Shown: positions 51,466-63,734, counted from the stretch's first letter. The stretch is DNA of 64,000 nt from Artemisia argyi (GCA_030686995.1 CM060680.1:79598060-79662059), one strand, 5' to 3'. The notes: a model not told the origin generated them from the letters alone. Numbers and translations are program-made.

Positions 51466-52551
51466 TTATTTAGCAATTAAAGCTTGTTGACTTTGAATCA
51501 ATTGTTTAATCAACTCATCCGTGGGCAACGGATTTTGAACCACATTTTGATTTTGATTATTAAAACTTTGCCCACGGTTTTGAAAATTGCCATTATTCTG
51601 ATTTCCATGATTATTATTCTGAAAATTCCCGTTGTTTTGAAAATTGTTCCCTTGAGGCGGGCCTTGGTTGTAACTTCCCCTGTTTTGATTTTGTTGAAAA
51701 TTCTGATTTTGTCCTTGAAAACCATTATTTCCACGGTTGTGATTTTGATTATTATTGAATTTATGATTACGGTTTTGCACATTATTGTTCTGATTCACTT
51801 GATTTGGTTGATTAAACCCGGGTGGTCCATGATGTTGGCTCGGACGGTAGCTGAGGAGATTACGGTCTCCTTGAAGAGGTTGGTAACCGTTGCCACCCAT
51901 ATTCGTAGCATACACGTTCTCTTGAGCAAAAGAGCCGGTCGTCGGACATTCATAATACGGGTGTGGACCACCACAAGTAGTACAACCTTGATTAACGACA
52001 TTGACTTGATGACTTGATTTTTCCATAGACATTGCATCGACTTTCTTTGTTAAAGCCAATATCATAGTTTTCATTTCATCATTATTTTTCTCATTATTAG
52101 GCATTTGAAGCTTATTTCTTGACATTCTAACACGAGCCTTATTTTCAATTATCGTGAAGGCATCATTCGTGTTCCTAGCCAACAAGTTCCCACCCGCAGC
52201 AGAGTTGAGTGAATCTTGATCAATATAAAACAACCCATTATAGAAAGTGTCAATCTGCTGAAGGTCAGTGAACCCATGGTTAGGACATTTTTCCAACAAA
52301 TCTTTGAAACGATCCCAAGCTTCACTAAACGATTCATCAAAAGCTTGTTGGAATCGAAAGATTTGGGAACGGAGATTAGAAGTTTTAGAGGGAGGATAGA
52401 AATGATTCACAAACTTGGAAGCAAGGTCATTCCAAGTGTGAATTGAGTTAGGCGGTTCCTTTTCCAGCCAAGTCCGGGCTGCTCCTTTTAAGGAGAAAGG
52501 AAACAACTTCAATTTCACCACATCGTGAGGAACTTGGTTCATTCTAATCAT
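51466..52551 (-). CDS. gag: E4 Gag capsid and nucleocapsid (ends at an in-frame TAA)
   Basis: The 361-residue frame has the conserved Athila capsid text (LFPFSLKGAARTWLEKEPP, FYPPSKTSNLRSQI, FDESFSEAWDRFKDLL) followed by a zinc knuckle C-x2-C-x3-H-x4-C (Cys190, Cys193, His197, Cys202) and a long Asn/Gln/Gly-rich tail (about 230-340). It forms the particle and binds RNA. The upstream N-terminal part lies in another frame (52548-52940), a one-base loss at about 52570-52580 explaining the shift. The TAA at 51466-51468 interrupts continuation into the protease frame. Functional Gag is therefore not made from this copy. Confidence 0.85.
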   Translation of the reverse strand: MIRMNQVPHDVVKLKLFPFSLKGAARTWLEKEPPNSIHTWNDLASKFVNHFYPPSKTSNLRSQIFRFQQAFDESFSEAWDRFKDLLEKCPNHGFTDLQQIDTFYNGLFYIDQDSLNSAAGGNLLARNTNDAFTIIENKARVRMSRNKLQMPNNEKNNDEMKTMILALTKKVDAMSMEKSSHQVNVVNQGCTTCGGPHPYYECPTTGSFAQENVYATNMGGNGYQPLQGDRNLLSYRPSQHHGPPGFNQPNQVNQNNNVQNRNHKFNNNQNHNRGNNGFQGQNQNFQQNQNRGSYNQGPPQGNNFQNNGNFQNNNHGNQNNGNFQNRGQSFNNQNQNVVQNPLPTDELIKQLIQSQQALIAK

Positions 52552-52940
52552 CTCAGCGATGTCGGTGAAATTCGGATGTGAGCATAAGGGTCTTCGTTAT
52601 CGAACCCGTGAAAGGATATACCCGTGATTAAATTGAGTAATCCGTGATTGATTTCAAAGTTGGCATTGATGTCCGGAAGCACAATAGCTCTCCTCACACC
52701 ATTGAATGGTGATTGGAGTTGTTCTTCCATAGGACGCGGATCAAATGCTGGTTGTTGTCCCATCGGCGGGATAACATTGTGCTGCGGACCACCCATCGGC
52801 GGGGGTCTGTTGTGTTCGTTTTGGTTCATCTCCTCGTCGTCAAGGAAATGAACCCGACTCGTATGTCGTAAAACCCGCTCGGGGTTAGAGAACGGAGACG
52901 TAAGACTCTCAAACGAAGATCGGGTGTGCATACACCACAA
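52548..52940 (-). CDS. gag: E4 Gag N-terminus (frameshifted from capsid)
   Basis: The frame opens at Met 52940, but MHTRSSFESL, three codons on, resembles the basic start of related Gag proteins better. The segment from IVLPDINANFEINHGLLNLI to FHGFDNEDPYAHI is the conserved N-terminal capsid lead-in. The true frame then leaves at about 52575, and the last residues before the stop are out of phase. Confidence 0.75.
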   Translation of the reverse strand: MWCMHTRSSFESLTSPFSNPERVLRHTSRVHFLDDEEMNQNEHNRPPPMGGPQHNVIPPMGQQPAFDPRPMEEQLQSPFNGVRRAIVLPDINANFEINHGLLNLITGISFHGFDNEDPYAHIRISPTSLR

Positions 52941-53421
52941 GCAAAATCAAAAAGAAAATGAAAAAGAAAAAAAGAAAAGAAAATCTTTTTGTTGTTTTAT
53001 ATTTTTCACAAAAACTTTTTATTTCTTTTGTTTTTCTTTTCTTAAAACGTAACTTTAATCGAAAACCGTTTCTTTCAAAACTACGCGCGACGGGACGGGA
53101 GAGAAGAATGGATCTCTCTTCAGCTAGCAATTTAATGTCTTAGCTATCCGTATTTCCCGCTTATTCGGTTGTAGGAATTGAAATAGTCCGATAAACAACT
53201 AAATTACGTTTTCGTTATATTGTGAGACTTTTTTGGTTTACAACGCTCTTTCTTTCGATCGAGTCGAGGCTGTAACTTTTATTATTTTTTTGGTATTTTG
53301 TAAACACTTTAGGAAAAGTGTTTTAGATTTTTCAATTTTTATAGAGATATATATACAAAGTAGAGGAAGGCTTAACAAAACACGATTTTTCAAAAAGATA
53401 TTCAAAAATTCACTTCGGCCT
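52941..53421 (-). other. E4 leader between PBS and gag
   Basis: Untranslated leader on the minus strand, AT-rich, with A/T-rich runs around 52945-53040. No gene is seen. Confidence 0.6.
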
Positions 53422-53439
53422 ACCCCGGCAGCGGCGCCA
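53422..53439 (-). other. E4 primer binding site, tRNA-Asp type
   Basis: The minus strand reads TGGCGCCGCTGCCGGGGT, five bases (ATTTT) after the 5' LTR end. It is the Athila-type PBS with a single T/C difference in the core, nearly identical to the E3 PBS. Confidence 0.85.
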
Positions 53440-53444
53440 AAAAT

Positions 53445-56400
53445 TGATTCGTATGAAAACCAATTATATATAATATAGTATAGTATCGAAGTGATCCGCG
53501 TAAAATACGGATCACCCGAGTCGTTTCCCAACGAAGGCGAATGGAATCGAGAATATCGATTCGTGAAATCGTGAATTGAAAAGTGAAAAAATGAAAAATA
53601 GCAATCAAATAGTTCACGTAATCACAAACAAGTATGAAATATGCAGATAGAACAAGCTAATTATGCACCGAAATGAAAAATGTAAAAACGGAAACGCAAC
53701 CGCAAAATTTAAAACGTAACGTATAACGAAAAATGATCCTCCGAACTTGAAAATATTTTCTAAAAATCTTAAACTAATAAAAAGAATTTTAAGAAAAAGA
53801 AAAATATTTTTTTACTTTTTGTTTATTTTCTATGAATTAAAATTGAATTTTTGAATTAAAAATGAATTAAAAATAGGAAAAATAGAAAAATAACTTGGAA
53901 AAATGAAAATTAAATTCTAAAAATTCTAAAATATAATAAAAGAATTTCTAAAAATATTTTTGTATTTTTCACAGCTTTTTCTGATTTTTTTTTTATGATT
54001 TTTGCTATTTAAAACTATTTAAAAATTGAATAAAAATCAAAATAAAAATAGAAAAATAGTAAAAATGGTTGGAAAATTCTGAAAAAATTCCATAAATTCT
54101 AAAATAATAAAAAGAACTCAAAATAAAATTTTGAAGAAAATTTGAAAAACTAAACTGCTTATTTAAGGAAAACTGCTTATCTCAAGTGCTTATTATTAAG
54201 CACTTGAGATCCAATTATTCTGAAAATTGAAACTCAAGATGACAATGATGCAATGAACTCAAAATATTGCAAGATATGATCAATATGAAACTCAGATACC
54301 ACAGTTACTCAAAGTAAAATGTAATAAGCTAAAAATAAGCTCAAACAACAAACAGATTAAGCTCAAACTGAACCAGTAGCAACTATGAAATATTGCACAG
54401 ATACTACTCAAATATGGTCCAAAACAAGATTAAAATCACAGATTCAGTTACAAACTCAAATAAGCAGCCCAAATTTCACATATGCGGACTTATATCTTAG
54501 ACAGTCAACTTTATAAGCTCAAAAAGTAAATATGAAAAGCTCTGATTTCCAGATTTAAATGAGTAAAACCAAGACTGAGCAACATAGAACTGATATCAAA
54601 CAATTGCAAGACCTACTATTACTGAATTATACTAAAAATTTTTACCAAATTAGCAGCTATTGAACCAATTAAAACTGAGCAAGATTGACTTTTAAGTTCC
54701 ACCTCAACTTTGACTTAATCCAAATTTACTCTACTAATTCTGCTTCAACTGGTTGTATTTATCTAAATTTAAAGTGAATTAAGCTATGTTAATAAAGTAT
54801 GCAACAAGCTCTTAAGTAACTCTAACTGAATTAATACTACACTAACAGTTAAGCTATATAGCAATCTAAAATTAACTATTCAATTAATGTCCTTCTGTTT
54901 TTATGAAACTATACTATATATTAATACTATAGCAACCTACATGTGACTAGAAACAGAAGCAAAATAACCACTATACTACAACAAATCTCACATCCAAACA
55001 CCCCTATAGTGAGATTGTCTCACTAATAAGCAAAATATTAATGTCCAAATACTACAATTCACAAAAATCAATGAAATCTAATGATAAACTCTGCTTAGTA
55101 TGAACCAGAAATTCAGATCTCAAATTTAACACAAATCAGCAAGTTCAGATCCAAATATATGCAGATTTGCAACAAACTTCAATAAGAGAAACTAAGCACA
55201 GATCTAGCAACATGCTACACAGATCAAGAGATCAAGCAGTGATCTAACTATCAACTCAAATTCAAAAACAGAAAATGCTATGATCAATGAAACAACTCAT
55301 ATCTAAATCAGATATTCAATTAGCTATTCAAACTCAGAAATATCAAACTTATGCAACCAAATATTCAAATGAAATCTAACTCTACTCAATTAACTAATGA
55401 ACCAGCAAATCAGATTTAATTAAACAGTACTCCAATAAGCTAAATACCAACTAATAACTACTATTCTATCCAATAATTGAATCAGAGGTTACCACAAGCT
55501 TCTCCCTCAGCTAGAACAGAGGGAGTTCACAGAGGCCTATCTTTAAGATAGGCTGATGTCCTTCTTTCTGTATCAGCTATCATACACCTCAGCAACCATT
55601 TGAAAACCCCAATTTTGAATGAAACAGTACACATAAACCACCAACTTTCTGAGCTTGGATACACTAAGTATAAGCTGAATTGTACTAATTTTGAAATCTG
55701 AAATACTGATTTAAAACTATTTTTTTTATATTTTCTAAACTTGAAGTATTCGTAACTGGTTTGAAAAGGAAACTTGAATGAGCTATATTTGAAATCAAAT
55801 GAGAGTTTAGAAAACAAATTAAGCAGAAACTAAATGATATTAAGCTAGTTATAAGCTAGATTAAAAACAGAATAAGCAATAGAAATTTAAACAATAAACT
55901 GAAATTTGAAGAGAGAAATACGAATTTTATTAAAAACTCAATGAAATTGTTACATTAACTAGTCTAAGTACATTTTAGCAGCATAACACTATACTAAATT
56001 CTACACAGAAAAATGAGTGAAAATGGGATGTATTTATAAGTGAGGAGTGAGGCTTGGGTCTCCAAATGCCAAGCTGGAAATCCAGGTGAAAATGTGCTTC
56101 TTCTCCTCATCTAATAGCCCTTAGATACGACTTGTGTTTCTTTGATCATACCACAGCCCTTGGATCATGATATGTGAGGTGTTCATACCAATAAGGAGTT
56201 GCCACTTGTCCCATACGTGCATACATTCTCTGTCCTTGTCAGAAGGTGTCAGATGCTTCTAGAAAACGGATCCAATGCTCAAAAGATGAGGTGGTGCCAC
56301 CAATAGAACTCTTCCACTTGTACTCATAGCTACAATATTCTCTCAGTCACACTCCTGGCATATGGGATATGCTTCTAGAAGTCCCAATGATGAGCTAATG

Positions 56401-56986
56401 ATGGTTAATTGAGGTAACTTGGGTCAATTAAATCATGGTGCGTTTCTTGGGTTCATGTGGTTTATTGGGATTCTGGGTTTGGGGGAAATGGGGGAAAAAC
56501 ACGTTTGGTTGTATTTTTTGTGTGTGTTGACTGAGGTGTTGACCGAAGAGTTATAAAGTGGGCTCGGGTTAAAAAAAATGAGATTTGGGCCTTTGGTTGT
56601 GGAGAGTGGGCTTTGGGCTAGTAGTATCATGGACCAAGGCTTGTATTTTATTTTCAGAATTTGGTATAAAATATACAAGGACCAATTATGTAATTTGCCC
56701 ATACTTTAAGGACTGAATGTATAATTTCCTCAAAATATATCAGGGACTAATCTTGCCAAGTCTGAATAGATGAAGGACTGAAATTGATTCTTGAATCCCC
56801 GGTTTTGACTTTTTGACCAACTTCTACTCTCGTGCTCGTTTTGTGTGATTTTTCGTCTTTTATTGATAAATCCGTTCTTGCACATTCACAACACAAAAAC
56901 AAGTGTTTTCTTGGCATTTGTTAGCTCAAATAGTCATTTTGGGTCGGTTTTCGGCCATAAAATAGTGAGTGAATAAGCACTCACTA
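53445..56986 (-). repeat. E4 5' LTR (3542 bp)
   Basis: Aligns over its whole length with 41563-45075. Its outer end reads TAGTGAGTGC on the minus strand, a G-to-A change from TGGTGAGTGC in the 3' LTR, so the canonical TG is lost in this copy. Confidence 0.92.
56030..56038 (-). promoter_or_regulatory. TATA box of the E4 5' LTR
   Basis: TATAAATAC on the minus strand, in CTTATAAATACATCCC. The copy in the 3' LTR is at 44134-44142. Confidence 0.5.
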
Positions 56987-56991
56987 ATACC

Positions 56992-57424
56992 ATTCCGAAA
57001 AATCCAGGAAGTTAAACTCGATGTACACTGGACCATTAATATTTCAGACAGAGTAGGCCAGTAACCCTCAGACTTGAGCCTTGTTGGAAAGTAGCAAGAT
57101 TTCACAAACATGTTTCACAATTTCAAATCCCGATAAATGACTTTCAGATTAGTGACTCATGATTCCATTGGAAGGAATCGAACCCAATGACAAACCTAAA
57201 TCTGGTAGGAGAACCAGTAGAAATCATGGACCGTGAGGTCGAACGGTTGAAGCAAAGTCGAATTTCTATCGTGAAAGTTCACAGGAATTCTTGAAAAGAA
57301 CCCGAATATACTTGGGAACGGGAAGACCAAATGCAACTCAAGTATCCACGTCTTTTTACCGAATATACTTCATAGACCAACCAAAACTGAACTTCGGGAC
57401 GAAGTTCCTTTTAGAGGGGAAGAC
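56992..57424 (+). pseudogene. E1 pol 3' end: chromodomain-like tail and polypurine tract
   Basis: Resumes the E1 internal region after E4. At 57211-57353 the frame reads EPVEIMDREVERLKQSRISIVKV, a stop near 57293-57295, then PEYTWEREDQMQLKYPRLF. This has the layout of the C-terminal chromodomain of Tekay/Del integrases, which directs insertion to certain chromatin. AGAGGGGAAGAC at 57413-57424 is the likely polypurine tract, touching the LTR start TGTCAC. Confidence 0.7.
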
Positions 57425-60400
57425 TGTCACAATTCGTAATTTCAAGTCCTTGTTCAGATGTCGAAATTTCATTTTTCATCTCGGAAGTTACTATTCATCA
57501 ATTACTATTCACCGATCACTATTCATCATTTTACAATTCATCATTTTTTGTGTCAGTTTGAGATTTCAAGAAGCGTTCAGAAAATTTACTATTCACATGG
57601 CACTATTCATTTCCGAAGAGAAAACACTATTCATGTACTTTACTCATTTCATCGTAAATTTAGTTTACGGGTAATTAAATTCGCGTAACCAGTCAGGTTA
57701 AGCTGCGAATTCATGCATCATCAGTAGGGATACTTCATATGGACTAGAAATGGCTTACGTATCATTACAATAACATTTGCATACTATTCCACTCGTAGGA
57801 TATTCCAATTTCTATTTTTGGTATAATTGACTTTTTACGTATGTTTATTTTTAAATAAATGTTAACATGCGACCAATAATGTGACTAACACGTCCGACAC
57901 TCCCGACTATGATCCTAATATATTTTTATATTCATTTTAATAATATATAAATTATATTATTAATTTACCCGGTATTTTGGAAATTTATTTAATTTATATC
58001 GTACGCCTAATTTAATTAAGACGGTTTTCGTAAAAACTAAACAATAACCATCCAAACACTCAATATTTATACCCAACATATTTTTACAATTTTTATGACT
58101 TTATTATGTCCCGGTTAACTCCGTTAAAATTTATTTTTAGTTAACTCGGTACCCGGTATTCCCTAAAACTATTAATATATACATAATAATACAAGAATTA
58201 TACCAACTATCTTACACTAGCTACATGTTTTCTTCCTTTTTTCATAAAATGCAGCCCCCCTCCATGATAATATCTTACAACTTTGAAAATGTTACCATTT
58301 CAATTAATGTATCCATTATTGGTTTGATTTATATAATATATATACTAAAAAGTTATCTTTCTCATCTCATTTCAAGATCTACAAACAAGAAACACTCTCT
58401 TTTTCTCTCTTCTTGGTGGTGCTCGACCTCAGCCCAAAAACAAGCAAGAAACCATAAATTTTTCAAGATCAAGTGTTAATTAAGTCTCATATGTATTTCT
58501 AGTTAGGGTTTTGTGATAAAAACCCAAGGTTTCATAGGTTTTCATCCTCAAAATCTCATTTATCTTTCAAGTAAGTGTATGAAACTCATCCTTATGATTT
58601 TACCAAGTTTTTAGAAGATTCATATGATATATATACTAGATCTACATGCATATGCTATTTATACCACTCCATTTTATACATATCTAATTTTTGAGCCATA
58701 GAAATAGATTATAGTTAGATCCACTTGATTTATGATGTTTAGGAACCCATGACACCCTAAGAAGGTGTATGGTAGGATTAGACTAGTTTTGTGGTGATTG
58801 AAAGTGGTTTGGTTGAAGTTGGAACTAGATTGGAACCCTAGAAATGGTTTTTGAAACATTACATATACCTACTGTCACTATTTTTAAAACGTGGGAAACT
58901 CAGTAGGTGATGGGTAATTTTTGACCAAAGATTTAGAAAATACTTTCAAAAACGAAGCCGTGGGCGAAAGAACGGATTAAAACGAGCTTATAACGAAGAA
59001 GTTATGATTTTTGCAAGTTAATTGACGAAAACTATTTTTCTGAAAAACTGCATGCTGTTTGACAATTTTCGACGGACAAATAGAGGCGTTAAACGTAACC
59101 TAGAGGAGCCGAGCTATCGAAAATATACTAATACATACTAAGACGAATCCGTGGATATAGAGAACGAGGAAAATGAACTTAAAACGACCAAGTTATACAC
59201 GTTTTAAAATCGTCAAAACTATATATATAATTATAGTCACTACTAGAAATAATATAACTACGTACTAAATGATATATTTTCTAGATTTCTTATTCAAGGA
59301 TTTTATTCTTAACTAACAAAGTACGTATGACCCAAGGTTTATTTATGCGACTACTAGACGTTATTTTAAGGTTTTCAAAAGGAGGAATATAACACTAACA
59401 TTTTTATATACGATATATTATGACAAGTTTTTATTATTCTAGATTGGACTTATTTTTCTTAAGTATGGAAATTACCTACATTGACAATAACTAGTATTTT
59501 CAAGTTACGAGTGGTATAGGTATCATGTGCATGTGCATCCATTACATCACGGCATGATCTAAAGTAGATCGTTATTACTCATATTAGGTTGCGGCTAGTG
59601 TTCGCGCCTTGTTGTCCCGATTATTTCATCGCATTGTACTATCACTTCAGGTGAGTTTTCATAGCCCCGTTTTTAATTACTTATTTGATTTCAAATCCCA
59701 CGGGGGAGAATACATTGCATCAATTACTTTTGTACATGCCCAAGTATTCAATTCCATACATTGCTTAAGTTTCCGTACTACCAAGTTAAGTCCCCTTTAT
59801 TATCATGGACCGTTAATTATAATGCCAAGCGAGAGTGAGTGGATAGATCTATCGAGGGTGACGCCTCCATTTGTGTTTGGGTTGCTCCAACGGGTAAGAA
59901 TGCATTTCATGTCTAATCTATTTGAGTGTCTGGTAAACACTCCTTTGGGGCCAATACAATATTATGTCTAGCTTCGGGGTCATGAGCTTAAGAGACAATG
60001 TAGCATTTTTGACATTTTGTCGGTTTACTTTATACTTGTGGCAAATGTACATACGATTTAACTTACAAACCTATGGAATTCACCAACATTCGTGTTGACG
60101 TTTTAGCAATGTATTTTCAGGTTATTAAGGTAGCTCCTGCTTGCATGCATTTGAATCTTCATGGAGTCGCGGAGTCGACGCGTCTCACATATATATATTT
60201 CCTGCACTTATGAAACGTTTGATCTGGATTGAACTTGTTTTTCATAAACTTGCAACACCTTTTTGGGACCTATGTTTTGTAAACTCTGAATGTTTTAATG
60301 ATCAAACGATGTATTTTTCCAAACGACACTTTAGGTCGTTCAATGTAACTGTAACTGTGGTGCTATGACAGTCACCCCCAGGTATTCCATTTTCGCTGCC

Positions 60401-60425
60401 ATTCAGGTATTTTGGGGGTGTGACA
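57425..60425 (+). repeat. E1 second LTR (3001 bp, intact)
   Basis: TGTCACA...TGTGACA. This uninterrupted copy shows the single ATGAA where E2 inserted in the first LTR. It carries the TATA-like run at 58330-58344. No gene is seen. Confidence 0.88.
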
Positions 60426-60428
60426 GAT

Positions 60429-60440
60429 TGGCATCAGAGC
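60429..60440 (+). other. E1 primer binding site (second copy)
   Basis: TGGCATCAGAGC, one mismatch from the initiator-Met PBS. It lies after the second LTR, showing that this LTR also acts as a 5' LTR. Confidence 0.75.
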
Positions 60441-60627
60441 TAAGGTTATAGCGAACTAGGATGTATCATGGACCCTAGACTATAACCACATCATCATATT
60501 ATCTCATCATTTCATCATAGGTGCATATTCATTATACATGTTGTTTCATGCACACATTGTACGAGTTATTTATACCCATATTCATATATATATATATATG
60601 ATTATGTTGACCTGGTTCACAAGTGAC

Positions 60628-61158
60628 ATGTCTTCAGATACCCACCCTGTTATCCTTTCATCGGATTCCAACATTGAATATGCCTTGTCATCTTCCACTA
60701 CCATTGTACCACCAGTTGTACTTACACCACCATTAGCACCATTGATTTGTTATAGGAACAAGGGTTTTCCTATTATTCAGCCCATACATAGAATACCGTT
60801 TGGTAGTGTATTCAGACTCAATCTTAATGGACATATTAGGATGCTTATTGCAAGGAAGATAGTATGTTTTCTTTCCTTCACTAGTAGGGCGCTTACTACT
60901 CAGGTACTACCACCACCGTCAGCTGCTTATTACACTATTGGTCGTCCCATAGTGTGTACTTCAGTTTTACCTCTTAGATGTCGCGAGATTGTGCGAAAGA
61001 GGGTAGCATTCCATTTACTATTATCACCATCACATCTCAGAGACTCTACACCCATATATGACAGGCCGCTTAAGAAGCAACCACTATTTGACATACCACA
61101 CGTTACACCACCTTATGGGTTTGAGGTTGCTGAGAGTTTGAGAGCCTCTACTGCTTGA
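60628..61158 (+). pseudogene. E1 gag-like ORF, second copy
   Basis: An open frame of 176 residues from ATG 60628 (MSSDTHPVILSSDSNIEYAL) to TGA 61156-61158. It retains the segment deleted from the first copy. Ser/Thr/Pro-rich, it is placed right after the PBS as gag should be, but it is short and has no capsid motif I can name, so it is probably a truncated gag. Confidence 0.45.
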
Positions 61159-61808
61159 AAACCTACTACTCTTCATCGTTTGACGATGATCTCTAATTAT
61201 TTGAGATTACCCACGAGTGTTTGGACGATACACTCTGAATAATACCACAAGCCTCACAAACACAATAAGAATTGCAACAAATCGCCCAAGGGTGGCATCT
61301 ATCACAAGGACTCTATATTATCTTAGATATGATCGACTCATACCTCCATAACACAATAAACCAACAAGATGCTTTGAACGGTATTATACCATCATAATGG
61401 AACTCATCACAATTCTCCCTTCATTATCAAGTTTGATTACACCACATTCTAAGCCTATGATTACATCATTAGTCGCTCTAGCAACACTCTACCGACCAAG
61501 GTGGTCACATTAGTAGATTTTACATGTAATTACAACTTTGGGAAGATGCAAGTAAGACAATAGGATTAATAAAGACGAAGATGTCTTTACGATTAAATGG
61601 TCATGCTGACCAATATAAGAGTGACTGCCCTAGTTTTCGTGTTTCGGAGATAATAACAATTCAAGTAAGTCAAAGTCAAATTAAATTTTTGTACAAACAA
61701 AAAGATTTCTTGCAAACCTTACGAAGTACGACAAATTATTGATTTTCAATGGTTGGATTAAAACTCATTTTTTTTAGCAACAATCTTCTTGAACTCCCTT
61801 TTTCCAAA

Positions 61809-61890
<82 letters not shown>

Positions 61891-62183
61891 ATATTGTTTT
61901 TATCAAAATACAAAATATTTCGTAGTCACATCCTTTACATAACTATATTCATTACAAATTCAAATAAAGTCACTCCAAAATACATTTATGATCAAATTTT
62001 CACAATGTTTCACTCAAATAAATGTTGTTAATTTTAGAAACCATATCTCCAAGAAGGAACACGCATAACTCATGAACGAATCTCGAAAGCAACCACTATA
62101 CCTACTTACTATTTGACCTTAAATGCGAAAGAAACCCCTCTACCAGAGATTGCCAATATTGATACCCCATGCCTTAACACCAT
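61159..62183 (+). other. E1 second internal copy, truncated
   Basis: Matches 37470-38281 from 61373 on. It ends at CCTTAACACCA, after which E0 LTR sequence resumes. No coding frame is seen. Confidence 0.6.
61812..61888. repeat. (AT)n microsatellite
   Basis: AT run equivalent to 37907-37987 in the first internal copy. Confidence 0.97.
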
Positions 62184-63729
62184 ATTATTATAAACATAAT
62201 AATTTCATTCGCATATCATCTTTTCATCTTAACGATTTATCGTTAATCGTTTACCAAATAGTATTTGGTTAAATTCTTAGATAAATTTATTTATCAGGTT
62301 CCGTATCAAAGACGTTCCCATAATCATTCTCATAAATCTCATCCTACTTTATTTTTCATCATCCCAACATCAATCAAGGTGAGTCATAGCCCCATTTCCA
62401 ATACTTGTTTTTAACTCATTGGGGGAGATACATGCTTACATATACTTTGATAATTTTATAAGTATATGAATAAATTACATGATTCAAATCAATTTCCTTA
62501 TTAATAATTACCTGATGAAGTTTATGAATTAATATGTGATATATATATGTTACTGGCGAATTACTTGACTGAAATACTGATACTCATATTATAATGTTTC
62601 CAATTTGATTATTGTAGCATGTGATATATGTATGTTACTGGCGAATTACTTAATTGAAATACTGATACTTCGATGATAATGTTTCCAATTTGATTATTGT
62701 GGTATGTGATATATACATGTTACTGGCGAAATACTTAACTGAATTACTGATACTCAGATGATAATGTTTCCAAATTGATTACTGTGGTATGATACTTGAT
62801 TATATGATGTTATCCTGAATGATCCCATTATTACCTTGATATTGCCTAAGTTATCTTATCGCCATGAAGTCCCTCAATCATGAGCCATTAATCAATGTTA
62901 TGTGAGCGCGAATATAGTGAACAGCTTCGAAACCTGTTAAGGATTGACCTCCTGTCCCACTAATACTTGACGGAATGCCATATGCATATGGTTAGTCGTA
63001 TTAGTCGTGATACACTATATTTGAGTAAAAATAGGAATTGGCAAATCACCTATTACAAGAGGGCAAAATTTATCATTGACTTGATAAAACACCTCTTTTG
63101 TTAACGTCTTGCGTGTCATGAGGCTTGGTGCAATATCCATAAGGAAATGTATGTTTTCAACATATATTTAGATACAGCTGTATAGGAATTTGACCATACT
63201 TGAATTGTATATCTGATTAAATTAGCATCATGAGTTTCCAGCTCATGTTAGGATTATTGATCCCTTATTTGAATTTGATTGATTATTTATATCTGTGATT
63301 ATAGACAATATTACTTAATACTTGTTCCATTACTGTTTGTATTTATTATTACCAAATATTCCTGAAATCTATCAAAATAAATGGTTTTCCATAAAACTCT
63401 ATGAACTCACCAACCTTTGTGTTGACACTTTTAAGCATGTGTATCTCATGTAATTTAACGGAGCATGACAAGACACGGAGTGGGCATTTATTACTCTGAT
63501 AAATTAAAATGGTGTAAAAATCAAATATGACATTGTTTCAAGCCTTTACATCTTTTAAAAAAGATTTTTTAAATCAAATGGTTCATCTTTTATCAAAAAT
63601 ATTATTTGAATGACAAATAACTTTCAAAACGCTTCTTTTAAGCTATTTTATGAGATTATAACTTCGATCCTCCCCGTAACACCCAAATTACTTTTCCGTT
63701 GCTACCAACTTAAATTTGGGGGTGTTACA
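62184..63729 (+). mobile_element. E0: Tekay/Del-like LTR, right part
   Basis: It shares landmarks with the E1 LTR 3' half: GGTGAG..CATAGCCCC, a GGGGGAGA-TACAT block, CACCAAC followed by GTGTTGAC near 63407-63425, and a GGGGGTGT.ACA end. Otherwise it is strongly diverged. It ends TTACA at 63729 before TTGTT and the resumed copia gag. No internal E0 sequence is found, supporting a solo LTR. Confidence 0.65.
62534..62788 (+). repeat. Three 85-bp tandem repeats in the E0 LTR
   Basis: Units start at 62534, 62619 and 62704. Each contains ATGTGATATAT, TGTTACTGGCGAA, ACTGATACT and ATAATGTTTCCAA in order. Confidence 0.9.
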
Positions 63730-63734
63730 TTGTT

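Larger units (their letters stand above)
41563..56986 (-). mobile_element. E4: Athila retrotransposon with full-length pol
   Basis: The 15.4-kb element is on the minus strand and flanked by ATACC at 41558-41562 and 56987-56991. The order on the minus strand is 5' LTR (53445-56986), PBS, gag in two frames, gag-protease, pol, about 2.1 kb of 3' sequence, PPT, 3' LTR (41563-45075). The reverse transcriptase text ([29 protein letters not shown]) and the tRNA-Asp PBS place it in the Athila lineage of Ty3/Gypsy. No envelope-like or ORF1-like gene is found downstream of pol. Confidence 0.92.
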
